Source: an uncultured Muribaculaceae bacterium
Lineage (GTDB): Bacteria; Bacteroidota; Bacteroidia; Bacteroidales; Muribaculaceae
Assembly (NCBI GenBank): GCA_947179295.1
Contig: CAMXAZ010000020.1
Coordinates: 1-44,860, forward strand
Length of the DNA: 44,860 bases
Direction: 5' to 3'
In this document: positions 23,714-32,755 of the stretch, one piece after another
How the letters are laid out: each line of letters starts with the position of its first letter
How positions within the stretch are numbered: the first letter of the stretch is position 1
Made by a program: the position numbers and the translations under genes
Notes under the pieces: model-generated
Told to the model about the DNA's origin: nothing
The model's input: only the letters and a program-made list of their open reading frames with translations
Databases searched by the model: none

Positions 23714-25054
23714 ATGTTAAAACTTATATATAGAAACCTCATTGCCCACCGCCGGCGCTATCTCTGGATAATGCTTGAACTCTGCATAGCGGTGTTCATT
23801 TCCTGGAAGCTGCTTGACAAAGTGATTGTCAACGAATACAACCGACTCTCACCACTCGGCTACGACATAGACCGGCTTGTCACGTTTCAGTTTAGAGAAC
23901 TTCCGTCAGATGCCATGCCCTCCGGCTATGAAGAGCGCGACATCGACAGTAAGATGGCCGATGTCATCCGAATCATCGACATGGTCCGTGATGACAGCCG
24001 TGTGGAAGCGGCGACTATCACAGGTCAATATACTTTTGAAAATATGGGAGTGTGGATGAACACCATCCCGAAAGTGACCTCCGACAGCGCCGGCGAGAAA
24101 AACAAAGTTTCTATCAACGCCTTTTATATAAAATTCTGGCGCGGTACGGATTTTTTCAAGACATTCGGTCTGAAAGATGCCTCCAATACCGGTCACGCAG
24201 ACTTCGAGGAGCAAGCTATGACCAAAAGCCAGATAATAGTATCGAAATCTATCGCCGAATTCCTCTTCCCTGGGGAAAGTGCCATCGGCCACTCTCTTTT
24301 CGAAAAGAACGGCGAAGAGCATAAAGACGGCCGTGAAATGATTGTAGGAATCGTCAATGATGCCGTATATCGCTCACCAAGCGGACGCACCCCAATTGTC
24401 TACAAGCCACGTAATAATAAAGATGTGGAGCGCGAAGGTGGCGTAGAAACCCTCAGCGGAGTGATCAGACTGAAAGAAGGCGTAGACATGAGCGCGTTCA
24501 TCCGCGATATGAAACCGAAAATCGAACAGGATTACCGCTTCGGCGAAATCTATTGCGAATCACTCGCCCCCTACAACGATATGCGCGAACGAATGGCCCG
24601 CGATGTCAACAACGACAATTTCATCGCCAAATCAATAGCTCTGTTCTTCTTTGTCAACATACTGCTCTGCATGACCGGCACATTCTATCTCCAGACACGC
24701 AAGCGCAGCGAGGAAGCCGGAGTGATGCGCTCGTTCGGTGCCTCGCGCGGCTTCATAATCCGCGAAATGCTCGGCGAAGGATTTGCAATGGTCACCTTGG
24801 CGTGGCTCTGCGGCTGCATTCTGTACCGGTTTTTCATTCATGACTCCGGACTGGCCGACATCAGTTTCATGGGCTATGACATAACAATAGTCAAGCAGCT
24901 GATGCCTCTGTGGTATGATGATTTCCTGACGCATTTCGCCATCGTCTCGCTGGTCATCTATGTCATCATGCTCATAGCCGTCATGGCCGGCATCTATTTT
25001 CCGGCCCGGCGCATCAGCCGCATCAGCCCTATCGAAGCGCTACGAGAAGAATAA
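23714..25054 (+). CDS. ABC transporter permease, MacB/FtsX type (B1)
   Basis: A 446-residue permease with the same plan as A1: helix at ~15-34, large periplasmic part, and three C-terminal helices (~303-325, 353-374, 405-430). Its coupling segment is TRKRSEEAGVMRSFGASRGF. It follows A1 by 8 bases and most likely pairs with it as a heterodimer. It resembles the permease at 27132, whose coupling segment is TQQRVPEIAIRKANGATRSD. The protein ends RISPIEALREE, a frequent FtsX-family C-terminus. Confidence 0.87.
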   Translation: MLKLIYRNLIAHRRRYLWIMLELCIAVFISWKLLDKVIVNEYNRLSPLGYDIDRLVTFQFRELPSDAMPSGYEERDIDSKMADVIRIIDMVRDDSRVEAATITGQYTFENMGVWMNTIPKVTSDSAGEKNKVSINAFYIKFWRGTDFFKTFGLKDASNTGHADFEEQAMTKSQIIVSKSIAEFLFPGESAIGHSLFEKNGEEHKDGREMIVGIVNDAVYRSPSGRTPIVYKPRNNKDVEREGGVETLSGVIRLKEGVDMSAFIRDMKPKIEQDYRFGEIYCESLAPYNDMRERMARDVNNDNFIAKSIALFFFVNILLCMTGTFYLQTRKRSEEAGVMRSFGASRGFIIREMLGEGFAMVTLAWLCGCILYRFFIHDSGLADISFMGYDITIVKQLMPLWYDDFLTHFAIVSLVIYVIMLIAVMAGIYFPARRISRISPIEALREE

Positions 25055-25116
25055 CGGATATCAGACACTATATTAATCATAACAGTAACCTCCCACAAAC
25101 AATACCCAATAACATC

Positions 25117-25788
25117 ATGAACGCAATCGAACTCAAAGAAATCAATAAGATCTACCGTACAGACGAAATCGAAACCCTCGCACTCGAAAATGTGAACCTC
25201 ACGATTGAAAAAGGCGAATTTGTCAGCGTAATGGGCCCCTCAGGCTGCGGCAAATCAACTCTGCTGAATATTGTCGGCCTGCTTGACGAACCGACAAGCG
25301 GCTCTGTCATCATCGACAATACCACAATCGGCAAAATGTCAGACAGCAAACTCGCAGCCTTCCGCAATTCAAAACTCGGCTTTGTCTTCCAGAGTTTCCA
25401 TCTGATCAACTCACTTAATGTGCTTGATAACGTGGAACTGCCGCTTATCTATCGCTCAATGAGTGCCTCCGAACGACAGCGCCGTGTGCGTGAAGTGCTT
25501 GAACGTGTAGGCCTCAGCCACCGTCTGCGCCACATGCCCTCGCAGCTCTCCGGCGGTCAGTGTCAACGAGTGGCAATAGCCCGCGCCATTGTCGGGAACC
25601 CTGAAATCATCCTTGCCGACGAACCGACCGGCAACCTCGACTCAAAAATGGGAGCCGAGGTAATGGATCTGCTCCACAGTCTCAACAAGGAAGACGGACG
25701 CACTATCATGATGGTGACCCACAACGAACAGCAGGCCCGTCAGACAGACCGCATCATCCGTTTCTTCGACGGCCGCCAGGTGCAGTAA
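25117..25788 (+). CDS. ABC transporter ATP-binding protein (MacB/LolD type)
   Basis: A 223-residue ATPase with every required motif: Walker A GPSGCGKS (40-47), Q-loop FQSFHLIN (91-98), signature LSGGQCQRVAIARA (144-157), Walker B IILADEP (164-170), D-loop NLDS and the switch His202 in VTHNE. The length and SxxE-rich middle place it with LolD/MacB/FtsE ATPases. It is the only ATPase in an operon with four permeases, so it probably serves both pairs (A1/B1 before it, A2/B2 after it). Confidence 0.93.
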   Translation: MNAIELKEINKIYRTDEIETLALENVNLTIEKGEFVSVMGPSGCGKSTLLNIVGLLDEPTSGSVIIDNTTIGKMSDSKLAAFRNSKLGFVFQSFHLINSLNVLDNVELPLIYRSMSASERQRRVREVLERVGLSHRLRHMPSQLSGGQCQRVAIARAIVGNPEIILADEPTGNLDSKMGAEVMDLLHSLNKEDGRTIMMVTHNEQQARQTDRIIRFFDGRQVQ

Positions 25789-25819
25789 CAGTAAGCGATA
25801 ACAAAGAAAACAACATCCA

Positions 25820-27109
25820 ATGAAAATAAATTATTTCAGACAGGCTTGGTCATCCATAAAGCAGGAACCGGTTGTCAGCGCCGTAAGCCTTGCAGGTACG
25901 GCTCTCGCCATCTTCCTGATCATGGTTGTGGTCATGATCGAGGAAGTCAAGACCGCCCCGTTCGCACCGGAAAGCAACCGCGACCGCTGGCTGGTACAGA
26001 AATATGCTTCCATCACAAACGATTCCTGGGGCACTGACAACTCATCAAACGGAGGCATGGGATTCAATCTGGTCAAGCAGGTGTTTTACCGGATGGAGAC
26101 CCCTGAGGCTGTGACAGCCTATACCGTCACCCCTTCCACCGGTCTGTTTTCCGTACCCGGACAGGCTCCGTTCTGTGCGGAAGAACTGTCAACGGACGCA
26201 GGATTCTGGAAAGTAATGGATTTCACTTTCATATCAGGCAAGCCTTACACACAGGAAGATTTCGAGGCCGGACTACCGGTGGCTGTTCTGTCGGAATCAA
26301 CAGCACGACGTCTGTTCCAGACAAGCGATGCGGCCGGACGCGAATTTCAGCTCAATTATGTCACTTTCCGTGTGGCCGGTGTGGTCAAAGACGTATCTAA
26401 TCTTGCCACCGCCTCATATGCACAGGCCTGGATTCCGTTCACATCGACCAGCACGGCAGACTTCAGCTGGTGTGACTACATGGGCCCTCTCAGCGTGACA
26501 ATCCTGCCACGCGATGAAGCTGACGTCCCGGCCATCCGGGAGGAATATGACAGACTTTTTGCCGAACTCGGCGACGAGGCAAAGATCAACGGGTGGAAAT
26601 TCATACTCCGTGAGAGACCTTACACACAGGAAGTCACCGCCAACACCCCCTGGGCCAGCGTCAGCCCTGACATGTCAGGAGTCTACCGCCGGCGGATCAT
26701 CACCTACCTGATACTGCTCCTTGTCCCGGCAGTCAATCTGAGCAGCATGACCCACAGCCGCCTGCGCCGTCGGGCGGAAGAGATCGGGGTACGCAGGGCA
26801 TTCGGAGCACGTCGTTCCGTAATCATGACCGATATTTTTCTTGAGAATCTTATCATCACGCTTTTCGCCGGTATGCTCGGCCTGCTTCTGAGTCTCGGCT
26901 TCGGACTGATTTTCGGAGGGACGGTCTTCGCCCCCGGCTTCGGAACGTCCATTGAATCGACCGGCATCAGCCTCGGAATCCTGTTCCACTGGTCAACTTT
27001 CGGATGGACAATGCTCTTCTGCTTCCTGCTCAATCTGCTCAGCACAGGACTTCCGGCACTAAACGCCTCACGAATCAACATCGTCAACGCCCTGACAGGC
27101 AAACGCTAA
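25820..27109 (+). CDS. ABC transporter permease, MacB/FtsX type (A2)
   Basis: A 429-residue permease, paralogous to A1. N-terminal helix at ~19-40 (VSLAGTALAIFLIMVVVM), a periplasmic domain, then helices at ~293-310, 343-372 and 392-412. The coupling segment LRRRAEEIGVRRAFGARRSV follows NLSSMTHS, the counterpart of NISGMIGG in A1. It starts 31 bases after the ATPase gene and ends 22 before B2. Confidence 0.87.
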   Translation: MKINYFRQAWSSIKQEPVVSAVSLAGTALAIFLIMVVVMIEEVKTAPFAPESNRDRWLVQKYASITNDSWGTDNSSNGGMGFNLVKQVFYRMETPEAVTAYTVTPSTGLFSVPGQAPFCAEELSTDAGFWKVMDFTFISGKPYTQEDFEAGLPVAVLSESTARRLFQTSDAAGREFQLNYVTFRVAGVVKDVSNLATASYAQAWIPFTSTSTADFSWCDYMGPLSVTILPRDEADVPAIREEYDRLFAELGDEAKINGWKFILRERPYTQEVTANTPWASVSPDMSGVYRRRIITYLILLLVPAVNLSSMTHSRLRRRAEEIGVRRAFGARRSVIMTDIFLENLIITLFAGMLGLLLSLGFGLIFGGTVFAPGFGTSIESTGISLGILFHWSTFGWTMLFCFLLNLLSTGLPALNASRINIVNALTGKR

Positions 27110-27131
27110 TTCACCACTCCTACATAAAATC

Positions 27132-28385
27132 ATGAAAAGAAAATTATTCAGACAGACTGCCAACGAATGGCAAAACAATGTGTGGCTCGCCATCGAACTG
27201 CTCATTGTCAGCGTGGTGATGTGGTTCGTCTCAGATTATATCTTCACCAATATATCAATCTACACCTCGCCGCGCGGATTTAATACGGACCATTGTTATC
27301 TTATAGGGTACCGTGAGCTGAACGACAAAAGCCCTGACTATGCCGGCAAGCTGAACAAGGCCGAGCGCAGCGCCAATCTGCTCCGCCTGCTTGAACTGCT
27401 GGAAAAACGTCCGGAAATCGAATGCGTGGCAATGGGACAGAATGCGTATTTCTATAACCATTCAAACAGCGGAAACCATATGGAGACCGACACGTTCAAC
27501 ACCGGCAACTACTACTTCCTGCGCCGCCTCGTATCGCCTGACTTCACCAAGGTGTTCCGCATCAGGGGAGCCAACGGGGAGAGTCCCGAAGAACTTGCTG
27601 AAATTCTCAGAAACAATCCGCGCTCCTTCCTGATCTCAGACAATGCCTTTTCACACTACGGCATCAACCATATGAAAGACTTCATTGGCCACGAATTTAC
27701 AAGCCATGCCACCAATGACACACTGGTCCTTGCCGCCGCCTTTATCCCGGCTCGTTATGATGACTACAACAGCGAAGATATGGCCCATTCGATGATATTT
27801 ACCTGCAGCCCCGATGACTATATCTATCTGAATGAGCTGGTGGTCCGCGTCAGAGACAATATGGACCACAACTTCATTGAGAACCTGATGAAAGACGCTC
27901 CTACAACGCTACGTTCAGGCAACTATTTCATCTCTTCGGTCCAGTCATTCGATGATATCCGTGAAATCCATCAGCGAGACTATGATGCCGATCTGCGCAA
28001 CTATTTCATAGGCGCAGCCTTCCTCGCTCTCAACATCTTTCTCGGACTGTTAGGCACCTTCTGGTTCCGCACACAACAGCGTGTACCGGAAATAGCTATC
28101 CGCAAGGCCAACGGAGCCACACGCTCCGACATCTTCCGCCGAGTCATCAGCGAAGGAGAACTGATATTGCTTCTTGTCACCCCCTTCGCCGCAGCCATTG
28201 ACTGGGGACTCACCAGGATGGAGCTGAACACCTATTACCACGGCACTTACTTCGAGCCGGTACGCTTTATCAGCTGCCTGTTCATTGCCTGGGGACTTAT
28301 GGCACTGATGATTTTCCTCGGAACCGTCATCCCGGCCAACAGAGCAATGAACACCGCTCCAGCCAAAGCCCTCGGCGAAGAATAA
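27132..28385 (+). CDS. ABC transporter permease, MacB/FtsX type (B2)
   Basis: A 417-residue permease, paralogous to B1, with helices at ~14-37, 292-312, 335-352 and 370-395. The coupling segment is TQQRVPEIAIRKANGATRSD. The start MKRKLFRQTANEWQNN and the end NTAPAKALGEE fit FtsX-like members. The periplasmic domain is rich in Asn, Tyr and His. With A2 it would form the second permease pair of this operon. Confidence 0.87.
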   Translation: MKRKLFRQTANEWQNNVWLAIELLIVSVVMWFVSDYIFTNISIYTSPRGFNTDHCYLIGYRELNDKSPDYAGKLNKAERSANLLRLLELLEKRPEIECVAMGQNAYFYNHSNSGNHMETDTFNTGNYYFLRRLVSPDFTKVFRIRGANGESPEELAEILRNNPRSFLISDNAFSHYGINHMKDFIGHEFTSHATNDTLVLAAAFIPARYDDYNSEDMAHSMIFTCSPDDYIYLNELVVRVRDNMDHNFIENLMKDAPTTLRSGNYFISSVQSFDDIREIHQRDYDADLRNYFIGAAFLALNIFLGLLGTFWFRTQQRVPEIAIRKANGATRSDIFRRVISEGELILLLVTPFAAAIDWGLTRMELNTYYHGTYFEPVRFISCLFIAWGLMALMIFLGTVIPANRAMNTAPAKALGEE

Positions 28386-28449
28386 AAGCTATAGCCACAA
28401 TCCACAAGATAAACACATCTCATTCCTGAACGCCTCCATTACTACTCAT

Positions 28450-29931
28450 ATGAAGCAATTAAGATTATTGGTTTTCCTCTTCATGTTTGCCGGCCTCGCG
28501 CCGGCAAGCATGGCAGCGGAGGTGCGTCGCATAACTCTCGACGAAGCCATACTGACAGCGCGGTCACACAGTGTAGATGCCGCCGTTGCACTCAACGAAT
28601 TGCGTACCGCCTACTGGACATACCGCACCTATCGCGCCGAACTTCTGCCGGAAATCAACTTCAGCGCCACAGCTCCCGGCTATCGGAAAAGCTACAGCAG
28701 CCATCAGCTCGATGACGGCTCGTTCACATTTGTCCGCAACAACTATATGGAGATGAACGGCGAGATCTCGGTTGACCAGAACATCTGGCTCACCGGAGGC
28801 ACTCTGTCGCTAAACACCTCTATAGACTATCTCAAACAACTGACCGGCACACGTCACAACCGCTTCATGTCAATTCCGGTAGCACTCACACTCTCCCAGC
28901 CTATTTTCGGTGTCAACACCATCAAATGGGACCGCCGCATCGAGCCGGTGCGCTATGCAGAAGCCAAAGCGGCTTTCATCAGCGCTACTGAAAACGTGGC
29001 CATGACAGCCATAAACTATTATTTCTCCCTGCTGCTGTCAAAAGAAAATATTTCCATTGCCCGGCAGAATCTGGCCAACGCACAAAAACTTTATGAAGTG
29101 GCAAAAGCCAAGCGCGAGATGGGCCAGATCAGCAAAAACGACCTGCTGCAGCTTGAGCTGAACCTGCTCAACGCCCGCTCGACACTAACCGACTGCGAAA
29201 GCGACTACAAGGCAAACATGTTCAAGCTCCGCGCCTTTCTTGACATCGAGGATGACGTGACGCTTGACCCAATTGTCCCCGACACAATTCCCCAGGCCCT
29301 TGTCTCCTATGACGATGTGCTCGAAAAGGCACATGCCAACAACAGTTTCGCACAGAACATCCGCCGCCGTCAGCTCGAAGCCGACTACCAAGTGGCCAAG
29401 GCCAAAGGAGACCAGCGCCAGATAATGCTCTACGCCCAGATAGGCTACACCGGCACGTCTGACCGCTTCGGCGAGGCTTATGACCGGCTCAAGGACAACC
29501 AGGTGGTTGAAGTCGGGTTCAAAATTCCTCTTCTCGACTGGGGCAAACGCCGCGGAAAGGTCAAAGTCAGCGAAAGCAACCGCGAAGTGGTGCAGAGCCG
29601 TCTGCGCAAAGAGCAGATGGAGTTCGACCAGAATATCTTCATCCTTGTGGAGCGTTTCAACAATCAACGCCGTCAGCTCGAAATTTCTCTGAGAGCCGAC
29701 ACCATAGCCCGCCAGCGCTATGCCACCAATGTCGAGACATTCATGATCGGTAAAATTTCAACTCTTGACCTGAACGACTCGCAGGTGAGCAAAGATGAAA
29801 GCCGCCAGGCCTACATCAACCAGCTCTATCTCTACTGGAACTACTATTATCAGCTCCGCAGCGTGGCCCTCTGGGATTTCTCGGCCAACCGAGGCATCGA
29901 CGCTGACATAGAAGCTATTGTCCGACGTTGA
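28450..29931 (+). CDS. TolC family outer membrane efflux protein
   Basis: A 493-residue protein with a signal peptide (residues ~1-22, ending MAAE) and two long helical/coiled repeats typical of TolC: ITLDEAILTARSHS opens the first and VSYDDVLEKAHANNS the second. Conserved KRREMGQISKNDLLQLELNL-like and VGFKIPLLDWGKRRGKV segments are present, the latter at the second barrel strand. It would complete an adaptor-ABC-outer-membrane channel with the genes before it. It is 64 bases after B2 and 22 before the response regulator gene. Confidence 0.9.
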   Translation: MKQLRLLVFLFMFAGLAPASMAAEVRRITLDEAILTARSHSVDAAVALNELRTAYWTYRTYRAELLPEINFSATAPGYRKSYSSHQLDDGSFTFVRNNYMEMNGEISVDQNIWLTGGTLSLNTSIDYLKQLTGTRHNRFMSIPVALTLSQPIFGVNTIKWDRRIEPVRYAEAKAAFISATENVAMTAINYYFSLLLSKENISIARQNLANAQKLYEVAKAKREMGQISKNDLLQLELNLLNARSTLTDCESDYKANMFKLRAFLDIEDDVTLDPIVPDTIPQALVSYDDVLEKAHANNSFAQNIRRRQLEADYQVAKAKGDQRQIMLYAQIGYTGTSDRFGEAYDRLKDNQVVEVGFKIPLLDWGKRRGKVKVSESNREVVQSRLRKEQMEFDQNIFILVERFNNQRRQLEISLRADTIARQRYATNVETFMIGKISTLDLNDSQVSKDESRQAYINQLYLYWNYYYQLRSVALWDFSANRGIDADIEAIVRR

Positions 29932-29948
29932 AAAAAATCGTAATTTTG
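29917..29948 (+). promoter_or_regulatory. Candidate internal promoter for the response regulator gene
   Basis: TAATTTTG at 29941-29948 is an exact -7 box, with ATTG at 29917-29920 placed 20 nt before it. The start site would fall at about 29953, directly at the ATG (29954), giving a leaderless message. Part of it overlaps the end of the tolC-like gene. Confidence 0.45.
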
Positions 29949-29953
29949 CAATC

Positions 29954-31291
29954 ATGATTCTTATAGTCGATGATGATCCCGCAGTACGCCTGTCTCTGAA
30001 ACTGTTGCTGTCGCGCAACGGATTCGAGACCATTCTGGCCGCTTCGCCCAAAGAGGCTATGGAAACCGTACGCACCGAAACTCCGGAGCTGGTGATGCTT
30101 GACATGAACTTCTCACGGGCCACAACCGGAGAGGAAGGCATAACCCTGCTCAGACAGATCAAGATCTTCCAGCCTGACACACCGGTGATACTGATGACCG
30201 CATGGGGTAGCATACCGCTTGCTGTAGAGGGAATCCATGCCGGAGCCTTTGACTTCATCACCAAGCCGTGGGACAACTCAGCCTTGCTTCAGCGCATAAA
30301 TGTAGCGCTGGAACTCAACAGCCCGAAAACAGACACTTCTTTACCCGCCGGTCGCTTTGACCGCTCGTTCATAATAGGCCGGTCGCCGGCTCTGATGAAT
30401 GTGCTTGATACAGTGGAACGCATTGCCGCGACTGATGCGCCGGTGCTCATCATGGGTGAAAACGGCACAGGAAAGGAACTGATAGCCGAAGCCATCCACC
30501 GCAACAGCCGGCGCAAAGGCAAAAGCATGGTCAAGGTCAACCTCGGCGGCATTGCATCGTCACTTTTCGAAAGCGAGATGTTCGGCCACAAGAAGGGAGC
30601 ATTCACCGGTGCTGTAGCAGACCGGGAGGGCCGTTTTGCGATGGCTGACGGCGGCACGATCTTCCTTGACGAGATAGGCGAGCTTGATCTCAACTGCCAG
30701 GTGAAGCTCCTGCGGGTGCTTCAGGAACACACATATGAAATGCTCGGTGACAGCCGTCAGCGCCACACCGATGTCAGAGTAGTGTGCGCCACAAACGCCA
30801 ATCTTCCGGCAATGGTAGGCGAAAAAACTTTCCGCGAAGACCTGTTCTATCGAATTAACCTTATCACCGTCACGCTTCCGCCATTGCGTGACCGAACTGA
30901 AGATATACCTCTGCTGGTCGACCACATCATGCGTGAACACTGCGCGCAGACAGGCCGGCCGATTCCCGAAATCACTCCTGAGGCTATGGCGTTTCTCTGT
31001 TCTCTCCCCTATCCGGGCAACATCCGTGAGCTGAAGAACTTTATAGAGCGTACATTGCTTGTCAGTCCCGGCGACCGTCTTGACGAAAGGGAGTTCCGCA
31101 GCCAGTATGACGGAACCATTCCGATGCCTGACAGCCCGACGCGCTCCAGCCTTGAGATGCAGGAACGGGAAAGCGTAGAGCAGGCCATAGCCCATTCCGG
31201 CGGCAATCTGACACGTGCCGCGGCTCTACTGGGCATCACACGGCAGTCGCTCTACCGCCGGATGGAAAAGTACGGAATAAAAGGCAACTAA
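29954..31291 (+). CDS. Sigma-54-dependent (NtrC-type) response regulator
   Basis: A 445-residue activator. The receiver domain (1-115) has acidic residues at 6-8, the phospho-acceptor Asp50 in LVMLDMNF, and Lys104. The AAA+ domain (~138-370) has Walker A GENGTGKE (168-175), the sigma-54-contacting GAFTGA (215-220) and Walker B TIFLDEIGE. A Fis-type HTH closes it (SVEQAIAHSGGNLTRAAALLGITRQSLYRRM). The intact GAFTGA means it should open sigma-54 promoters, and the operon's own promoter at 21064-21080 is of that type. The ATG at 29954 begins MILIVDDDP, preferred over an upstream TTG at 29918 inside the tolC-like gene. Confidence 0.93.
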   Translation: MILIVDDDPAVRLSLKLLLSRNGFETILAASPKEAMETVRTETPELVMLDMNFSRATTGEEGITLLRQIKIFQPDTPVILMTAWGSIPLAVEGIHAGAFDFITKPWDNSALLQRINVALELNSPKTDTSLPAGRFDRSFIIGRSPALMNVLDTVERIAATDAPVLIMGENGTGKELIAEAIHRNSRRKGKSMVKVNLGGIASSLFESEMFGHKKGAFTGAVADREGRFAMADGGTIFLDEIGELDLNCQVKLLRVLQEHTYEMLGDSRQRHTDVRVVCATNANLPAMVGEKTFREDLFYRINLITVTLPPLRDRTEDIPLLVDHIMREHCAQTGRPIPEITPEAMAFLCSLPYPGNIRELKNFIERTLLVSPGDRLDEREFRSQYDGTIPMPDSPTRSSLEMQERESVEQAIAHSGGNLTRAAALLGITRQSLYRRMEKYGIKGN

Positions 31292-31307
31292 CTCACGCTA
31301 CAAGCCG

Positions 31308-32642
31308 ATGAGAATAAGCTGGATACTGATCATAATCATCCTTTTGCTCGGAGCATCACTTGTCAGCTCCCTGCTGCTGTCTGTGTCAGAGGCGGGGACA
31401 GAGCTGTATGTCACACAATCGGCCTGTGTTCTCGCCATCATACTGCTGATTGTGTTCTACCGCAGTGTGATGAAACCGATCCGCAGCATCACAAACGGCA
31501 TCGACCTGCTGCGCGAACAGGATTTCAGCAGCCGTCTCTCTCACGTCAATCAGCATGAAGCCGACAAGATTGTCGACATGTTCAACGGCATGATGGTGGC
31601 GCTCAAAGAGGAACGGCTCAGACTGCGCGAACAGAACCATTTTCTTGACCTGCTCGTAGACGTCTCCCCGATGGGAATTCTTATTCTTTCCGACGCCGAC
31701 CGTATAAAGACCGCAAATAAAGCTGCTGCTGCTTTTCTCGGCTTTGCCGACAGTTCCGCACTGGAGGGTCTCGCTGTTGACAGCCTCGATTCCCAGCTTG
31801 CGGCAGTGCTCTCCGGCCTCAGTCAGGGACAGACCGTCACCGAGCGGCTGAACGACTCTATGATCTATCGCTGTTCGCGTCTGTCATTCATGGATCAGGG
31901 CTATCCCCACCCCTTCCTTCTCATAGAGAAACTGACCGAAGAGGTGATGATAGCAGAAAAAAAGAGCTACGAAAAGGTGATCAGGGTCATAGCGCATGAA
32001 GTCAACAATTCGATGGCCGGGGTCAATTCCATGCTGTCGACCGCACGGCTTATGCTCAGTGAGAGCAGCGATGAATATTCCGATCTGAGCGAAGTGGTCA
32101 GCGTATGCGAGGCCCGCTGCCAGTCGATGAGCAAATTTATAACCGCTTTTGCCGATGTGGTTAAAATCCCTGAAGCCAGCCTCAAGCCGACCGACCTGAA
32201 CAGCCTGATAGAAAGCTGGCGGGTGATGCTCGAAAGCCTCTGCGGACGGCATGACATAAAAATTGAATTCCGGCTTGAAGAACAGCCTATACCGGTGATG
32301 GCCGACACGGTGCTCATGGAACAGGTAATAATCAATATCGTGAAAAACTCGGCCGAAAGCATAGGTTCGGGCGGACTGATAACCGTGGCCACATCCGCTT
32401 CGCCGGCCACTCTGACCGTCACTGACAACGGTCCGGGCATTGATCCTGAAGCAGCAAAAAAACTCTTCAGCCCCTTCTTTTCAACGAAAGTCAACGGCCA
32501 CGGCATAGGCTTGCTTTTCGTCAGCGAAGTGCTCCACAAGCATTCGTGCAAATTCTCACTCGTCACCGGCCAGGACGGGCTGACACGTTTCACAATCTGC
32601 TTTCCGGACCACAAATCTGCCGCTCCCGCTTTCAGTAAGTGA
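31308..32642 (+). CDS. Sensor histidine kinase, partner of the NtrC-type regulator
   Basis: A 444-residue kinase starting 16 bases after its regulator. Two membrane helices (~4-26 and 37-53) leave only about ten residues outside. A HAMP-like linker (~54-105) and a PAS-like domain (~110-205) come next. The phospho-acceptor is His230 in IAHEVNNSM. The ATPase domain (~315-440) has an N box NIVKNSAESI, G1 DNGPGID, an F box FSPFFSTK and G2 GHGIGL. It resembles NtrY-class kinases. The missing outer domain suggests that it senses the membrane, the transporter or a cytoplasmic signal. Confidence 0.9.
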   Translation: MRISWILIIIILLLGASLVSSLLLSVSEAGTELYVTQSACVLAIILLIVFYRSVMKPIRSITNGIDLLREQDFSSRLSHVNQHEADKIVDMFNGMMVALKEERLRLREQNHFLDLLVDVSPMGILILSDADRIKTANKAAAAFLGFADSSALEGLAVDSLDSQLAAVLSGLSQGQTVTERLNDSMIYRCSRLSFMDQGYPHPFLLIEKLTEEVMIAEKKSYEKVIRVIAHEVNNSMAGVNSMLSTARLMLSESSDEYSDLSEVVSVCEARCQSMSKFITAFADVVKIPEASLKPTDLNSLIESWRVMLESLCGRHDIKIEFRLEEQPIPVMADTVLMEQVIINIVKNSAESIGSGGLITVATSASPATLTVTDNGPGIDPEAAKKLFSPFFSTKVNGHGIGLLFVSEVLHKHSCKFSLVTGQDGLTRFTICFPDHKSAAPAFSK

Positions 32643-32668
32643 ATTTTTAGCCGTCAAAGAGGCTTGCT

Positions 32669-32690
32669 GCAAAAATTTTTGCTATTTTTG
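32669..32690 (+). promoter_or_regulatory. Candidate promoter and palindrome before murB
   Basis: TATTTTTG at 32683-32690 is an exact -7 box; the -33 region is weak. A perfect 14-bp palindrome, GCAAAAATTTTTGC (32669-32682), abuts it and could be an operator. The start near 32695 favours the murB ATG at 32756. Confidence 0.45.
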
Positions 32691-32755
32691 TGGATGAATT
32701 CGGCCCGATGTCCTATCGGCTCCGTTGCGCTCACGTCACAAACAATTCATCCGAC

